The notes under the pieces were generated by a model. It made no database searches and was not told where the DNA came from. It saw only the letters and a program-made list of their open reading frames with translations. DNA of 64,000 nucleotides, from positions 62,001-126,000 of the forward strand of contig NZ_JAFEUP010000005.1 in assembly GCF_016901015.1 (NCBI RefSeq), read 5' to 3'. The DNA comes from Zestomonas insulae (GTDB lineage: Bacteria > Pseudomonadota > Gammaproteobacteria > Pseudomonadales > Pseudomonadaceae). The translations under genes and the position numbers were made by a program. Shown here in pieces: positions 46,375 through 54,497 of the stretch (within the stretch, counting starts at the first letter, position 1; every line of letters begins with the position of its first letter).

Positions 46375-46992
46375 ATGAACACTCGCAGAAACATCATCGC
46401 CGGCCTGGGCACCGCAGCCCTCGGCCTGCTCGCCTGGCGCGCCGGCCAGGACCCGGTCGCCTCCGACCGCGCCCAGGATGACGGCGACGCCTACCTGCCG
46501 AACACCAAGCTGTACACCCACGAAGGCAAGGCCGTGCGTTTCTATGACGACCTGGTGCGCGACAAGATCGTCGCGATCAACATGATGTACACCTCGTGCG
46601 GCAAGCGCTGCCCGACCATGACCGCCAACATGCGCGCGGTGCAGCAGCTGCTCGGCGAGCGCGCCGGGCGCGATGTGTTCCTCTACTCGATCACCCTCGA
46701 GCCGCTGCTGGATAGCCCGGCGGTGCTCAAGGAATACGCCGAGAAGTACCGTATTGGCCGCGGCTGGAGCTTCCTCACCGGCGACCCGGACGACATGGAG
46801 CGGCTGCGCTATCGGCTGGGCTTCTACGACGTCAACCCGGAGGTCGACGCCAACAAGACCAACCACACCGGCATGGTGCGCATCGGCAACGATCGTTTCA
46901 ATCGCTGGACCATGGCCCCGGCGCTGGCCGAACCCAAGCAGATCCTCGCCGTCCTCAACCACATCGACCCCGACATGGTGATGACAGTCTGA
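46375..46992 (+). CDS. SCO1/SenC-type copper chaperone
   Basis: 205-aa thioredoxin-fold protein. A twin-arginine-like N-terminus (NTRRNIIAGLGTAALGLLAW) targets or anchors it in the periplasm. The copper ligands of the SCO family are present: Cys75 and Cys79 in TSCGKRCP, and His164 in NHTGMVRIG. SCO proteins load copper onto cytochrome oxidase CuA or other cuproenzymes; here, with three multicopper oxidases around it, these are plausible clients. Start at 46375 (MNTRRN) is preferred to an in-frame ATG further up. Confidence 0.9.
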   Translation: MNTRRNIIAGLGTAALGLLAWRAGQDPVASDRAQDDGDAYLPNTKLYTHEGKAVRFYDDLVRDKIVAINMMYTSCGKRCPTMTANMRAVQQLLGERAGRDVFLYSITLEPLLDSPAVLKEYAEKYRIGRGWSFLTGDPDDMERLRYRLGFYDVNPEVDANKTNHTGMVRIGNDRFNRWTMAPALAEPKQILAVLNHIDPDMVMTV

Positions 46993-47002
46993 ACCCGCCG
47001 CG

Positions 47003-47926
47003 TCAGCGCGGCCGGATGCGCTCGACCAGCACCCGACCGTCAGCCGCGAGGCGCCCGCGTACCTGGACATAGTCGCCGGGCTGCGGCGCCTTGTCCCGGC
47101 GCGTGCGCGCGCCAATCGTCAACGGCAACTCATCCAGCCGCCCATCCGCAGCCAACTGGCCATGCAGGCGCAGGCGTGCGCCGACCGGCACCGGCGCCGG
47201 CATGCCCTGCACGTCGCGCGCGCCGTCGGCGATCCACGCCTCGATCAGCGCGATCTGTGCGTCGCTGAGGTACGGCGGGCCGTCGAACGGCATGCGCGGT
47301 CGCGCTTGGCCCCGAATGCGCCGCACCAGCTCGCTGGCCGCCACCTGGCCGGGCACCACCCGCGCGCGCTCCCCACTGGCGACGGTCGCCGCATAGGAGT
47401 CCAACCGATAGCCTTCCGGCGCGGCGCCCATCAGACCGCTTTCGGTGTGGCACTTGGCGCAGCGCGACAGCAGGATCGGTGCGACCTGCGCATAGGTGAC
47501 CGGCGCGCCAGGCGGCGGTGGATTCGCCTCGGCCGCTGGCGCGGCAACCGGCGCCGTGTCGGCGGCGAGCTCCAGCGGCGCACCGGCGACGATCCAGGCC
47601 TCGACCAGGGCGATCTCCGCATCGCTGAGAAACGGCGGACCGGTCAGCGGCATGCGCGGCTGGCTGAGGCCTTTCAGGCGGCGCAGCAGTTCGCTGTCCA
47701 GCGGCTGGCCGGGCTTGACCACCGGGCCATTGCGGCTGCCCGCCAGCAGGCCGTCGAGGCTGTCCAGCTGCAGGCCCGACGGCGCACCGGGACCGCTGTG
47801 GCAGATCACACAGCGCGCACGCAACAGCGTCAGCACCTCGCCGGCCGACCCGCCCGCTGCCTCGCCGAGCACCGCGCCATTGATCAGCAGCACCGCGCCC
47901 AGTACCCGCCAAGGAAATCGACTCAC
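47003..47926 (-). CDS. periplasmic di-haem cytochrome c
   Basis: 307-aa exported protein with two c-type haem motifs, CVICH (39-43) and CAKCH (156-160). The two halves are an internal duplication: each haem is followed by PRMP and then GPP(F/Y)LSDA(E/Q)IAL(V/I)EAWI. The Met of PRMP may be the axial ligand. This resembles the planctomycete-type cytochrome c domain. A C-terminal beta-rich tail of about 75 residues (RLRLHGQLAADGRLDELPLT onward) looks like an OB-type domain. The GTG start at 47926 has GGAGG upstream. It converges with the SCO1 gene and could be an electron partner of the oxidases. Confidence 0.88.
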   Translation of the reverse strand: MSRFPWRVLGAVLLINGAVLGEAAGGSAGEVLTLLRARCVICHSGPGAPSGLQLDSLDGLLAGSRNGPVVKPGQPLDSELLRRLKGLSQPRMPLTGPPFLSDAEIALVEAWIVAGAPLELAADTAPVAAPAAEANPPPPGAPVTYAQVAPILLSRCAKCHTESGLMGAAPEGYRLDSYAATVASGERARVVPGQVAASELVRRIRGQARPRMPFDGPPYLSDAQIALIEAWIADGARDVQGMPAPVPVGARLRLHGQLAADGRLDELPLTIGARTRRDKAPQPGDYVQVRGRLAADGRVLVERIRPR

Positions 47927-48104
47927 GCCACCTCCCCGTCGCAGCTCTCGCGCCGCCATCGCTTAGACCCTAGCGTCTCGCACCATCCCGGCAAGCCCGG
48001 ATCGCGCAATTGCGCCGCTGCGCTTAACCCCGCGCGCGGCGTGGCCGGCAGCTCTACCCTGGGCACTTTGATAGGGAATAGCCATCACTGCTAAAAACAG
48101 GATG

Positions 48105-48153
48105 TCATTGCGTCACATCAATCTAGCCATTGGCCATGAAACAATTGATTACA
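48105..48153. promoter_or_regulatory. 49-bp element shared by the second and third oxidase units
   Basis: TCATTGCGTCACA (48105), ATCTAGC (48121) and AAACAATTGATTACA (48139-48153). The same three blocks occur at 50375, 50391 and 50409 before the third oxidase with identical spacing (16 and 18 bases). It lies 114 bases upstream of the leader ORF at 48267. Likely promoter/operator of a shared regulator. Confidence 0.6.
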
Positions 48154-48266
48154 AATCAGCCGGCGCGCCTAATGAAGTCCAGACGTTAACCAGACCCTTC
48201 CTGCCCGCGAATCGGGTTGTACGTCCGCAGAAGAGGCCATCGGCCAGAGCAACTCCGGAGCAGACC

Positions 48267-48359
48267 ATGTTCCCGGTCCTGTACCAGCGGTTCCTGCAAT
48301 GGACCCGGGCGCCCGCATTTCTCGCGCACTTCCACGCTCCACCGCAGCGCCCCGCCTGA
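48267..48359 (+). CDS. leader peptide upstream of multicopper oxidase 2, ends in FHAPPQRPA
   Basis: 30-codon ORF with GGAG 6 bases before ATG. The peptide starts MFPVLYQRFLQWTR and ends FLAHFHAPPQRPA. The segment FLxHFHAPP is shared with the ORF at 50530 (FLEHFHAPPR). It ends 105 bases before the oxidase start, with a GC hairpin (CCCTGC / GCAGGG, 48406-48424) between. The Pro-Pro near the stop suggests possible ribosome stalling, and His-x-His could bind copper; both are inference. Confidence 0.65.
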   Translation: MFPVLYQRFLQWTRAPAFLAHFHAPPQRPA

Positions 48360-48464
48360 AGCCGCCCACGCGGCGGCCCTCGCCATGCGTGCCTGTGGCG
48401 CCCACCCCTGCGGTCGGTGCAGGGCCGCGTGCGCCGCCAGAAATCTGCCACTAGGAGTCCCGCC

Positions 48465-50246
48465 ATGAAAAACCTCGGCAACCAACGCGAACCGCCACCC
48501 AGTCGCCGCGCCTTCCTGCGCTACAGCGCCGCCGCGCTGGCCAGCCCCTGGCTGTTGCGCGGCCTGCCGGTGCAGGCCGCCAGCGGCCCGGGCAAGGTCG
48601 CCCCGAGCCCGCCGACCACGCCCTGGCTCGACGAGCTGCCGCCGCTGCGCCGCCTGCTGCCGCTGAACCTCGACGACTTCGACCCGGCGCCGACCCTCGA
48701 CGCCAACAATCACGGCGGCCGCGGCCCGGAGGCCGGACGCAATCGGCACCAGCGTTACGAGGCGATCACCGCGCAGTTCGGCATCAGCTACTACGAGATG
48801 CACGCGCGCCAGGGTCTCTGGCAGTTCCACAGCGAATATCCGCCGCAGCCGATCTGGGGTTACTGCACGCGCGACGCACGCCGCGGCCTGATCGAGCCTC
48901 CAAGCATCCCCGGGCCGCTGTTCATCGCCCGCTACGGCAAGCCGGCGATGTGCCGCATCTACAACGACCTGCCGGCCACCGCCAGCGACGGCATCGGCAC
49001 CCCGGAAATCAGCACCCACCTGCACAACCTGCACAGTCCGTCGGAGAGCGACGGCTTTCCCGGCGACTACTACAGCGCGGGGAAATCCGGCCCCACCCTG
49101 GGCGGCCCGGGCTCGTTCAAGGACCACTTCTACCCCAACCTGTACGCCGGCTACGGCCAGTACCCGCCACTCGGCGACCCGCGCGAGGCGCTCGGCACCC
49201 TCTGGTACCACGACCACTGCCTGGACTTCACCGCGCCGAATACCTACAAGGGCCTGTTCGGCCTGTACCTGCTCTACGACGACCTCGACAGCGGCGACGA
49301 AAGCACCGGCCTGCGTCTGCCCAGCGGCGACTACGACTACCCGCTGACCTTCATCGACCGGCGCTTCGACGCCAGCGGGCGGCTGGTGTTCGACCAGTTC
49401 AACCCGGAAGGCACGCTGGGCGACAAGGTGGTGGTCAACGGCAAGATCGAACCCTACCTGCGGGTCAAGGCGCGCAAGTACCGCTTCCGCCTGCTGGATG
49501 CCGGCCCGCCGCGCTTCTACAGCTTCGTCATCGCCGACGCCGGCGGCCGCCAGCTGCTGCCCTTCGACCTGATCGCCAACGACGGCAACCTGCTGCCCAA
49601 GCCGCTGCGCCAGCAGACGTCGGTGTCGATCGCCACCGCCGAACGCGCCGATATCGTGGTCGACTTCAAGGGCTTCGAAGGCCGCGAGCTGTACCTGTTC
49701 AACCGCCTGCGGCAGACCTCGACGCGCCTGCCCGATGACCTGGAAATCCCCGGCACGCCGGTGCTGAAGTTCATCGTCGGCGCCAGCGCCCCGGACTTCA
49801 GCCAGGTGCCCGACACGCTGCGCGAACTGCCGCCGATCAGCGCCGCCGAACTCAAGCGCGCCAAGGTGCGGCGCTGGGTGTTCGCCCGCAAAGGCGGCAT
49901 GTGGACCATCAACGATCAGTTGGTCGACGTCACCCAGCCACGCGCGATCATTCCCCAGGGCAGCGGCGAGATCTGGGAGCTGGTCAACCCCGGCGGGGGC
50001 TGGCAGCACCCGATCCACATTCACTTCGAGGAAGGGCAGATTCTCGAGAAACGCCTGGGTAACAAAGTGGTGCCGATTCCGCCGCGCCAGCAGGGGCGCA
50101 AGGACGTCTACCTGCTCGAAGAGAACACCACCCTGCGGCTGTTCATGCGCTTCCGCGATTTCGACGGCAAGTACGTCATGCACTGCCACAACATGATCCA
50201 CGAGGACCACGCGATGATGCTGCGCTGGGACATTCAGAAAGTCTGA
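48465..50246 (+). CDS. multicopper oxidase 2, Tat-exported
   Basis: 593-aa multicopper oxidase. Twin-arginine leader SRRAFLRYSAAALASPWLLR (about 13-32). Copper motifs: HLHNLH (185-190), YHDH (248-251), HPIHIH (515-520), HCHNMIHEDHAM (573-584) with Cys574 and axial Met584. A TAGGAG site precedes the ATG. Its upstream region shares a leader peptide and a promoter element with oxidase 3, and the proteins share long identical stretches such as LEDxDSGDE-type loops and GLRLPSGDYDYPLTFIDRRF. Substrate unknown (metal or phenolic). Confidence 0.93.
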   Translation: MKNLGNQREPPPSRRAFLRYSAAALASPWLLRGLPVQAASGPGKVAPSPPTTPWLDELPPLRRLLPLNLDDFDPAPTLDANNHGGRGPEAGRNRHQRYEAITAQFGISYYEMHARQGLWQFHSEYPPQPIWGYCTRDARRGLIEPPSIPGPLFIARYGKPAMCRIYNDLPATASDGIGTPEISTHLHNLHSPSESDGFPGDYYSAGKSGPTLGGPGSFKDHFYPNLYAGYGQYPPLGDPREALGTLWYHDHCLDFTAPNTYKGLFGLYLLYDDLDSGDESTGLRLPSGDYDYPLTFIDRRFDASGRLVFDQFNPEGTLGDKVVVNGKIEPYLRVKARKYRFRLLDAGPPRFYSFVIADAGGRQLLPFDLIANDGNLLPKPLRQQTSVSIATAERADIVVDFKGFEGRELYLFNRLRQTSTRLPDDLEIPGTPVLKFIVGASAPDFSQVPDTLRELPPISAAELKRAKVRRWVFARKGGMWTINDQLVDVTQPRAIIPQGSGEIWELVNPGGGWQHPIHIHFEEGQILEKRLGNKVVPIPPRQQGRKDVYLLEENTTLRLFMRFRDFDGKYVMHCHNMIHEDHAMMLRWDIQKV

Positions 50247-50257
50247 GGCACTCCCCT

Positions 50258-50292
50258 GCAGCGGCCGGTATCCCTAGTGGGCCGGCCGCTGC
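50258..50292 (+). terminator. GC-rich hairpin after multicopper oxidase 2
   Basis: GCAGCGGCCGG / CCGGCCGCTGC, 11-bp stem, 12 bases after the stop codon. There is no real T-run after it, so it may act as an mRNA 3' end or a rho-assisted terminator. Confidence 0.5.
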
Positions 50293-50358
50293 GCTTGGCA
50301 ACGCACCGAAAAAACTCGGCGATTAAGACCTCTGCACCACTGGACAGCAGATCGTTTA

Positions 50359-50423
50359 AGACTAAAGTCTTATTTCATTACGCCACAACGATCTAGCAAT
50401 CCCTTAACAAACAATTGCTTACA
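50359..50423. promoter_or_regulatory. AGACTAAAG palindrome and shared promoter element of oxidase 3
   Basis: TAAGACTAAAGTCTTA (50357-50372) has perfect 7-bp arms around AA and contains the AGACTAAAG motif also seen at 46022. It abuts the element shared with oxidase 2: TCATTACGCCACA (50375), ATCTAGC (50391), AAACAATTGCTTACA (50409-50423). The leader ORF begins 107 bases downstream. A further GTCTT / AAGAC inverted pair lies at about 50436-50450. Confidence 0.6.
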
Positions 50424-50529
50424 TAACGAGAACAGTCTTTTATTAAGACAAGGCATTTTTTTGACTTTCTCTCGCCATGGACAGGGCTGCCGATCAGCGT
50501 GTGCCCAATGGCCAGACCAGGAGCAGAGC

Positions 50530-50601
50530 ATGAAGCCGGCCCAGGTCCACCCCAGCGTGTCGCCCCCGTTCCTGGAGCATTTCCACGCGCCACCCCGCTA
50601 G
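50530..50601 (+). CDS. leader peptide upstream of multicopper oxidase 3, ends in FHAPPR
   Basis: 23-codon ORF with AGGAG 6 bases before ATG, the clearest ribosome site of the three leaders. The peptide starts MKPAQVHPSVSPP and ends FLEHFHAPPR. The sequence before ATG (GGAGCAGAGC) nearly equals that of the 48267 leader (GGAGCAGACC). A 9-bp perfect hairpin starts 10 bases after its stop. It ends 131 bases before the oxidase gene. Confidence 0.65.
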   Translation: MKPAQVHPSVSPPFLEHFHAPPR

Positions 50602-50610
50602 CAACCACCC

Positions 50611-50647
50611 CGGTTGCCGAACGGCCGAGCACCCCGCCCGGCAACCG
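50611..50647 (+). other. stem-loop just after the oxidase 3 leader ORF
   Basis: CGGTTGCCG (50611-50619) and CGGCAACCG (50639-50647) form a perfect 9-bp stem with a 19-base loop, beginning 10 bases after the leader stop. A ribosome paused at the Pro-Pro-Arg end would sit near its base. There is no T-run, so it is not an intrinsic terminator. Confidence 0.55.
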
Positions 50648-50732
50648 CCCGTGTCGATTCTCCAAGCTGACAGCAGCCATTCAAGAGCACGTCGATGTGG
50701 TCAGCGAAAGCCTCCTGCAGAGAGCCATCGCC

Positions 50733-52571
50733 ATGAAACTCAGAAAGCCCACAACACCCAAGGCCCCGGCCATTCAGCCGGGGGATCGCCGCACCTTCCT
50801 CAAACTTGGCGGCGCGGCCCTCGCCGCGCCGTGGCTGCTGCGCAGCCGGCCGAGCCAGGCCGCCGAACTCCCGCCACTGAACCTGCCGCCGAGCCCGGCG
50901 ACCACGCCCTGGCTGGACGAACTGCCGCGCGCCTGGACCAACCGCCTCGAGGCGCTGGACGGCGCGAGCCTCGACCCCTACCCGCAGAAGGATCGCAACA
51001 CTGCGCGCAACGAGGCTGGACGCGACAGCCACCAGCGCTATGACGAATTGTGTATCGATCCCCTGTACTACGAACTGCGTGCCCGTGAAGGCAACTGGCA
51101 ATTCCACCAGCAGTACCCGTTCGACCAGAAAATCTGGGGTTTTTCCGGCCGCAAGGCGGACGGCAGCTTCAGCGCGCCGAGCATCCCCGGGCCGCTGATC
51201 ACCCAGCGCTACGGCCGCTCGTGCATCTGCCGCATCTACAACGACCTGCCGGCCACCCCGACCGACCCGACCAACAGCCCGGCGCAGGCGCTGCGCAACT
51301 TCGGCAGCCCGGAAATTTCCACCCACCTGCACAACCTGCATGCGCCCTCGGAAAGCGATGGTTTCCCCGGCGACTTCTACAGCGCCACCAAGTCCGGGCC
51401 GACCCTGCTCGGCGCCGGGCAGTTCAAGGACCACTTCTACCCCAACGTGTATGCCGGCTATGACCAGTACCCGGCGACCAAGGGCGATCCGCGCGAGGCG
51501 CTCGGCACCCTGTGGTACCACGACCACTGCCTGGACTTCACCGCGTCGAATACCTACAAGGGCCTGTTCGGCTTCTACCTGCTGCACGACGAGCTCGACA
51601 GCGGCGACGAGACCACCGGCCTGTGCCTGCCGAGCGGCGACTACGACTACCCGCTGGCCTTTATCGACCGGCGCTTCGACGCCGACCGTCGCCTGGTGTT
51701 CGACCAGTTCAACCCGGAAGGCACGCTGGGCGACAAGGTGGTGATCAACGGCAAGATCGAGCCGCTGCTCAAGGTCACCGCGCGCAAATACCGTTTCCGC
51801 CTGCTCAATGCCGGGCCGAGCCGCTTCTACGCCTTCTCCCTGCTCGACGGGCGCACCAACAAGCTGGTGACCTTCGATTACATCGCCAACGACGGCAACC
51901 TGCTGCCCAAGACCCTGCGCAACAAAACCGTGGTGATCCTCGGCGTCGCCGAGCGCGGCGATATCGTCGTCGATTTCTCGAAGTTCCCGGTGGGCACCGA
52001 GCTGTACCTGATCAACCGCATGCGCCAGGAAGACACCCGCAATCCCAAGGACGTCCAGGAAAGCGGGCCGAAGGTGCTCAAGTTCAAGGTCGACCGGCCC
52101 ATCCCCACCGGCGTCGCCAAGGACAAGAGCAAGGTGCCGGACAACCTGCGGCCGCTGCCGCCGCTGCCGACTGCCGCCGAGCTGGCCGCGCTGCCGGTAA
52201 GGCGCTGGGAGTTCACCCGGTCCGGCGGGCTGTGGGCGATCAACGAGAAGATCGTCAACGTCGCCCAGTCGCGCGCCGACATCCCGATCGGCAGCGGCGA
52301 GATCTGGGAGCTGGCCAACCTCGAGGACGGCTGGGAACACCCGGTGCACATCCACTTCGAGGAAGGCCGGATCATCAGTCGCAAGACCAAGGGGGTGAGC
52401 ACGCCGATCCCCGACTACGAGGGTGGGCGCAAGGACGTCTACGTGCTGCATGAGTTCGAGGACGTGCGGGTGTTCCTGCGCTTCCGCGACTTCAAGGGCC
52501 GCTACGTAATGCACTGCCACAACCTGATCCACGAAGACCACGCGATGATGTTGCGCTTCGACATCACCTGA
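50733..52571 (+). CDS. multicopper oxidase 3, Tat-exported
   Basis: 612-aa multicopper oxidase. Twin-arginine leader DRRTFLKLGGAALAAPWLLR (about 18-37). Copper motifs: HLHNLH (198-203), YHDH (262-265), HPVHIH (536-541), HCHNLIHEDHAM (594-605) with Cys595 and axial Met605. The ribosome site before ATG is poor (AGAGAG), which fits dependence on upstream leader translation. Followed by a strong terminator. Closest relative in the window is oxidase 2. Confidence 0.93.
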   Translation: MKLRKPTTPKAPAIQPGDRRTFLKLGGAALAAPWLLRSRPSQAAELPPLNLPPSPATTPWLDELPRAWTNRLEALDGASLDPYPQKDRNTARNEAGRDSHQRYDELCIDPLYYELRAREGNWQFHQQYPFDQKIWGFSGRKADGSFSAPSIPGPLITQRYGRSCICRIYNDLPATPTDPTNSPAQALRNFGSPEISTHLHNLHAPSESDGFPGDFYSATKSGPTLLGAGQFKDHFYPNVYAGYDQYPATKGDPREALGTLWYHDHCLDFTASNTYKGLFGFYLLHDELDSGDETTGLCLPSGDYDYPLAFIDRRFDADRRLVFDQFNPEGTLGDKVVINGKIEPLLKVTARKYRFRLLNAGPSRFYAFSLLDGRTNKLVTFDYIANDGNLLPKTLRNKTVVILGVAERGDIVVDFSKFPVGTELYLINRMRQEDTRNPKDVQESGPKVLKFKVDRPIPTGVAKDKSKVPDNLRPLPPLPTAAELAALPVRRWEFTRSGGLWAINEKIVNVAQSRADIPIGSGEIWELANLEDGWEHPVHIHFEEGRIISRKTKGVSTPIPDYEGGRKDVYVLHEFEDVRVFLRFRDFKGRYVMHCHNLIHEDHAMMLRFDIT

Positions 52572-52602
52572 GCGTCCGGCCGGGCATCCGGCCACCCACC
52601 CA

Positions 52603-52638
52603 GCAGCCCCGCGGCCCTCGGCACGCGGGGCTTTTTTG
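52603..52638 (+). terminator. rho-independent terminator of oxidase 3
   Basis: AGCCCCGCG / CGCGGGGCT, 9-bp stem with a 10-base loop, followed by six T, about 30 bases after the stop codon. Confidence 0.92.
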
Positions 52639-52728
52639 TGGCCCGCCGACCGCTGCGCCGCCGCGCACGCAGGGCCGGGGGCGAGCGACTATCGTTGATA
52701 GGAGGAAGGGCTCGTGAGGAGAACGACC

Positions 52729-53289
52729 ATGACCTATCACCCGCTGTGGCTCGATCTGGGCCAACACTGGAAATGGATCGCCCTGCGCGGCGTCGCCGCT
52801 GTGCTGTTCGGCCTGCTGGCACTGAGCTGGCCGGGCCTGGCACTGACCGTGCTGGTGGTGATCTTCGGTGCCTATGCGCTGGTCGACGGAGTGTTCTCAC
52901 TGATCGGTGCCTGGCGCATGCGCCATGAAGGCGAACCGCTGTGGCCGCTGCTGGTGGTCGGCCTGCTCGGCGTGGTCGCCGGGCTGGCGGCGCTGTTCTG
53001 GCCGGCGCTCACCGCGCTGGGCCTGCTGATGCTGATCGCCATCTGGGCCATCGCCATCGGCGCGCTGCAGATCATCGCCGCGCTGCGCGTGCGCATGCTG
53101 CTGGAAAACGAATGGTGGCTGGGCCTGTCCGGTGCGGTGTCGCTGCTGTTCGGCCTGTTCCTGCTGGTGTTCCCCGGTGCCGGGGCGATCGCCATGGTCT
53201 GGCTGATCGGCGTCTACGCGGTGATCTTCGGCGTGCTGCTGGTGATGCTCGCCTGGCGCCTGCGCCGCACCGTCAGCCTCGGCGCATGA
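52729..53289 (+). CDS. HdeD-family membrane protein
   Basis: 186-aa inner membrane protein with six hydrophobic segments in three repeated pairs (for example VAAVLFGLLALSWPGLALTV, WWLGLSGAVSLLFGLFLLVF). This is the DUF308/HdeD layout; HdeD is linked to acid resistance in E. coli. The ATG at 52729 has AGGAG 7 bases upstream; a GTG at 52714 would place it inside the gene. Its stop overlaps the next small gene. Confidence 0.9.
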   Translation: MTYHPLWLDLGQHWKWIALRGVAAVLFGLLALSWPGLALTVLVVIFGAYALVDGVFSLIGAWRMRHEGEPLWPLLVVGLLGVVAGLAALFWPALTALGLLMLIAIWAIAIGALQIIAALRVRMLLENEWWLGLSGAVSLLFGLFLLVFPGAGAIAMVWLIGVYAVIFGVLLVMLAWRLRRTVSLGA

Positions 53290-53471
53290 ACGCTGCGCCG
53301 CACGCCGCCGCGCAGCGCTGGTGCGTGCTGCGCCTGGACGACAACGGCAACCAGTTCCTCGTCCGTGACGGCCTGTCACGGCAGGTCGCCGAGGCGCTGG
53401 CCCGCGACTTCAGCGCGCGCGGCCACAAGCAGAGTTACTGGGTGCAGGCCCAACGCCCCGGCGCCGACTGA
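53286..53471 (+). CDS. small conserved-type protein of unknown function
   Basis: 61-aa protein starting inside the hdeD stop (ATGA). Central stretch RWCVLRLDDNGNQFLVRDGL then SRQVAEALARDFSARGHKQS. It is hydrophilic with no membrane segment; the fold could be a small alpha/beta domain. I do not recognise the family. Overlap with hdeD argues that it is real and co-translated. Confidence 0.65.
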   Translation: MNAAPHAAAQRWCVLRLDDNGNQFLVRDGLSRQVAEALARDFSARGHKQSYWVQAQRPGAD

Positions 53472-53551
53472 CGCCGCCGTACAAACCATCCGCCCGCCGG
53501 CCGGTCAGATGATCAGCACCGTGCGGTCCACCGTGACAGGAGAGTCCCTCG

Positions 53552-54493
53552 ATGAAATCCGCTGTCTCGCTTCTGCTGGCCGCACTGCTCGGCCTGTCGC
53601 CGCTGGCTGCCGGCGCGGCCGAACCGGCGTCCTGCGCCACGGTACGCTTCGCCGACGTCGGCTGGACCGACATCAGCGTCACCACCGCGGTCGCCAGCGA
53701 AGTGCTGGAAGCGCTCGGCTACCAGACCAAGACGCGCATGCTCTCGGTGCCGGTGACCTACCGCTCGCTGGCCAACAAGGACATCGACGTGTTCCTCGGC
53801 AACTGGATGCCGACCATGGAAAACGACATCAAGCGCTACCGCGACCAGGGTTCGGTGGAAACCCTGCGCGCCAACCTGGAAGGCGCCAAGTACACCCTGG
53901 CGGTGCCGGCCTACGTGTATGACGGCGGCCTGCACGACTTCGCCGACATCGCCCGCTTCAAGGACAAGCTCGACGGCAAGCTGTACGGCATCGAGCCGGG
54001 CAACGACGGCAACCGCCTGATCCAGAGCATGATCGACAAGAACGCCTTCCAGCTCGGCAAGTTCAAGCTGGTCGAATCCAGCGAGGCGGCGATGCTCGCC
54101 CAGGTGCGCCGCGCGCAGCGCAAGCAGGAGTGGCTGGTGTTCCTCGGCTGGGAACCGCACCCGATGAACACCCAGCTGCAGCTCAAGTACCTGACCGGCG
54201 GCGACGAGTTCTTCGGCGCCGACTACGGCCGCGCCACGGTGTACACCAACGTGCGCAAGGGCTACGTCGCCGAATGCCCGAACGTCGGGCGGCTGCTGAG
54301 CAACCTGGTGTTCAGCCTGGACATGGAGAACCAGCTGATGGGCGCGGTGCTCGACGGCAAGCAGAAGCCGCGCGACGCCGCGCGCGCCTGGCTGCAGGCC
54401 AATCCGCAGGCGCTGGAAGCCTGGCTCAGCGGGGTGAGCAGCCGCGACGGCCAGCCGGCGCTGGGCATCGCCCAGGCCAAACTGGCGCCGTGA
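53552..54493 (+). CDS. choX: choline/betaine ABC transporter, substrate-binding protein
   Basis: 313-aa periplasmic binding protein of the ChoX/CbcX type. Signal peptide (about 1-22). Typical motifs: TVRFADVGWTDISVTTAVAS, VFLGNWMPTM, GIEPGNDGN and FLGWEPHPMN, where aromatic residues cage the quaternary ammonium group. AGGAG lies before the ATG. First gene of choXWV. In P. aeruginosa the related CbcXWV imports choline, betaine and carnitine with different binding proteins. Confidence 0.9.
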   Translation: MKSAVSLLLAALLGLSPLAAGAAEPASCATVRFADVGWTDISVTTAVASEVLEALGYQTKTRMLSVPVTYRSLANKDIDVFLGNWMPTMENDIKRYRDQGSVETLRANLEGAKYTLAVPAYVYDGGLHDFADIARFKDKLDGKLYGIEPGNDGNRLIQSMIDKNAFQLGKFKLVESSEAAMLAQVRRAQRKQEWLVFLGWEPHPMNTQLQLKYLTGGDEFFGADYGRATVYTNVRKGYVAECPNVGRLLSNLVFSLDMENQLMGAVLDGKQKPRDAARAWLQANPQALEAWLSGVSSRDGQPALGIAQAKLAP

Positions 54494-54497
54494 GCCG

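Noticed and set aside
48146..48160. ANR/FNR-type box before the second oxidase (TTGATTACAAATCA)
   Set aside because: The right half is shifted by one base relative to TTGAT-N4-ATCAA and fails at three positions.
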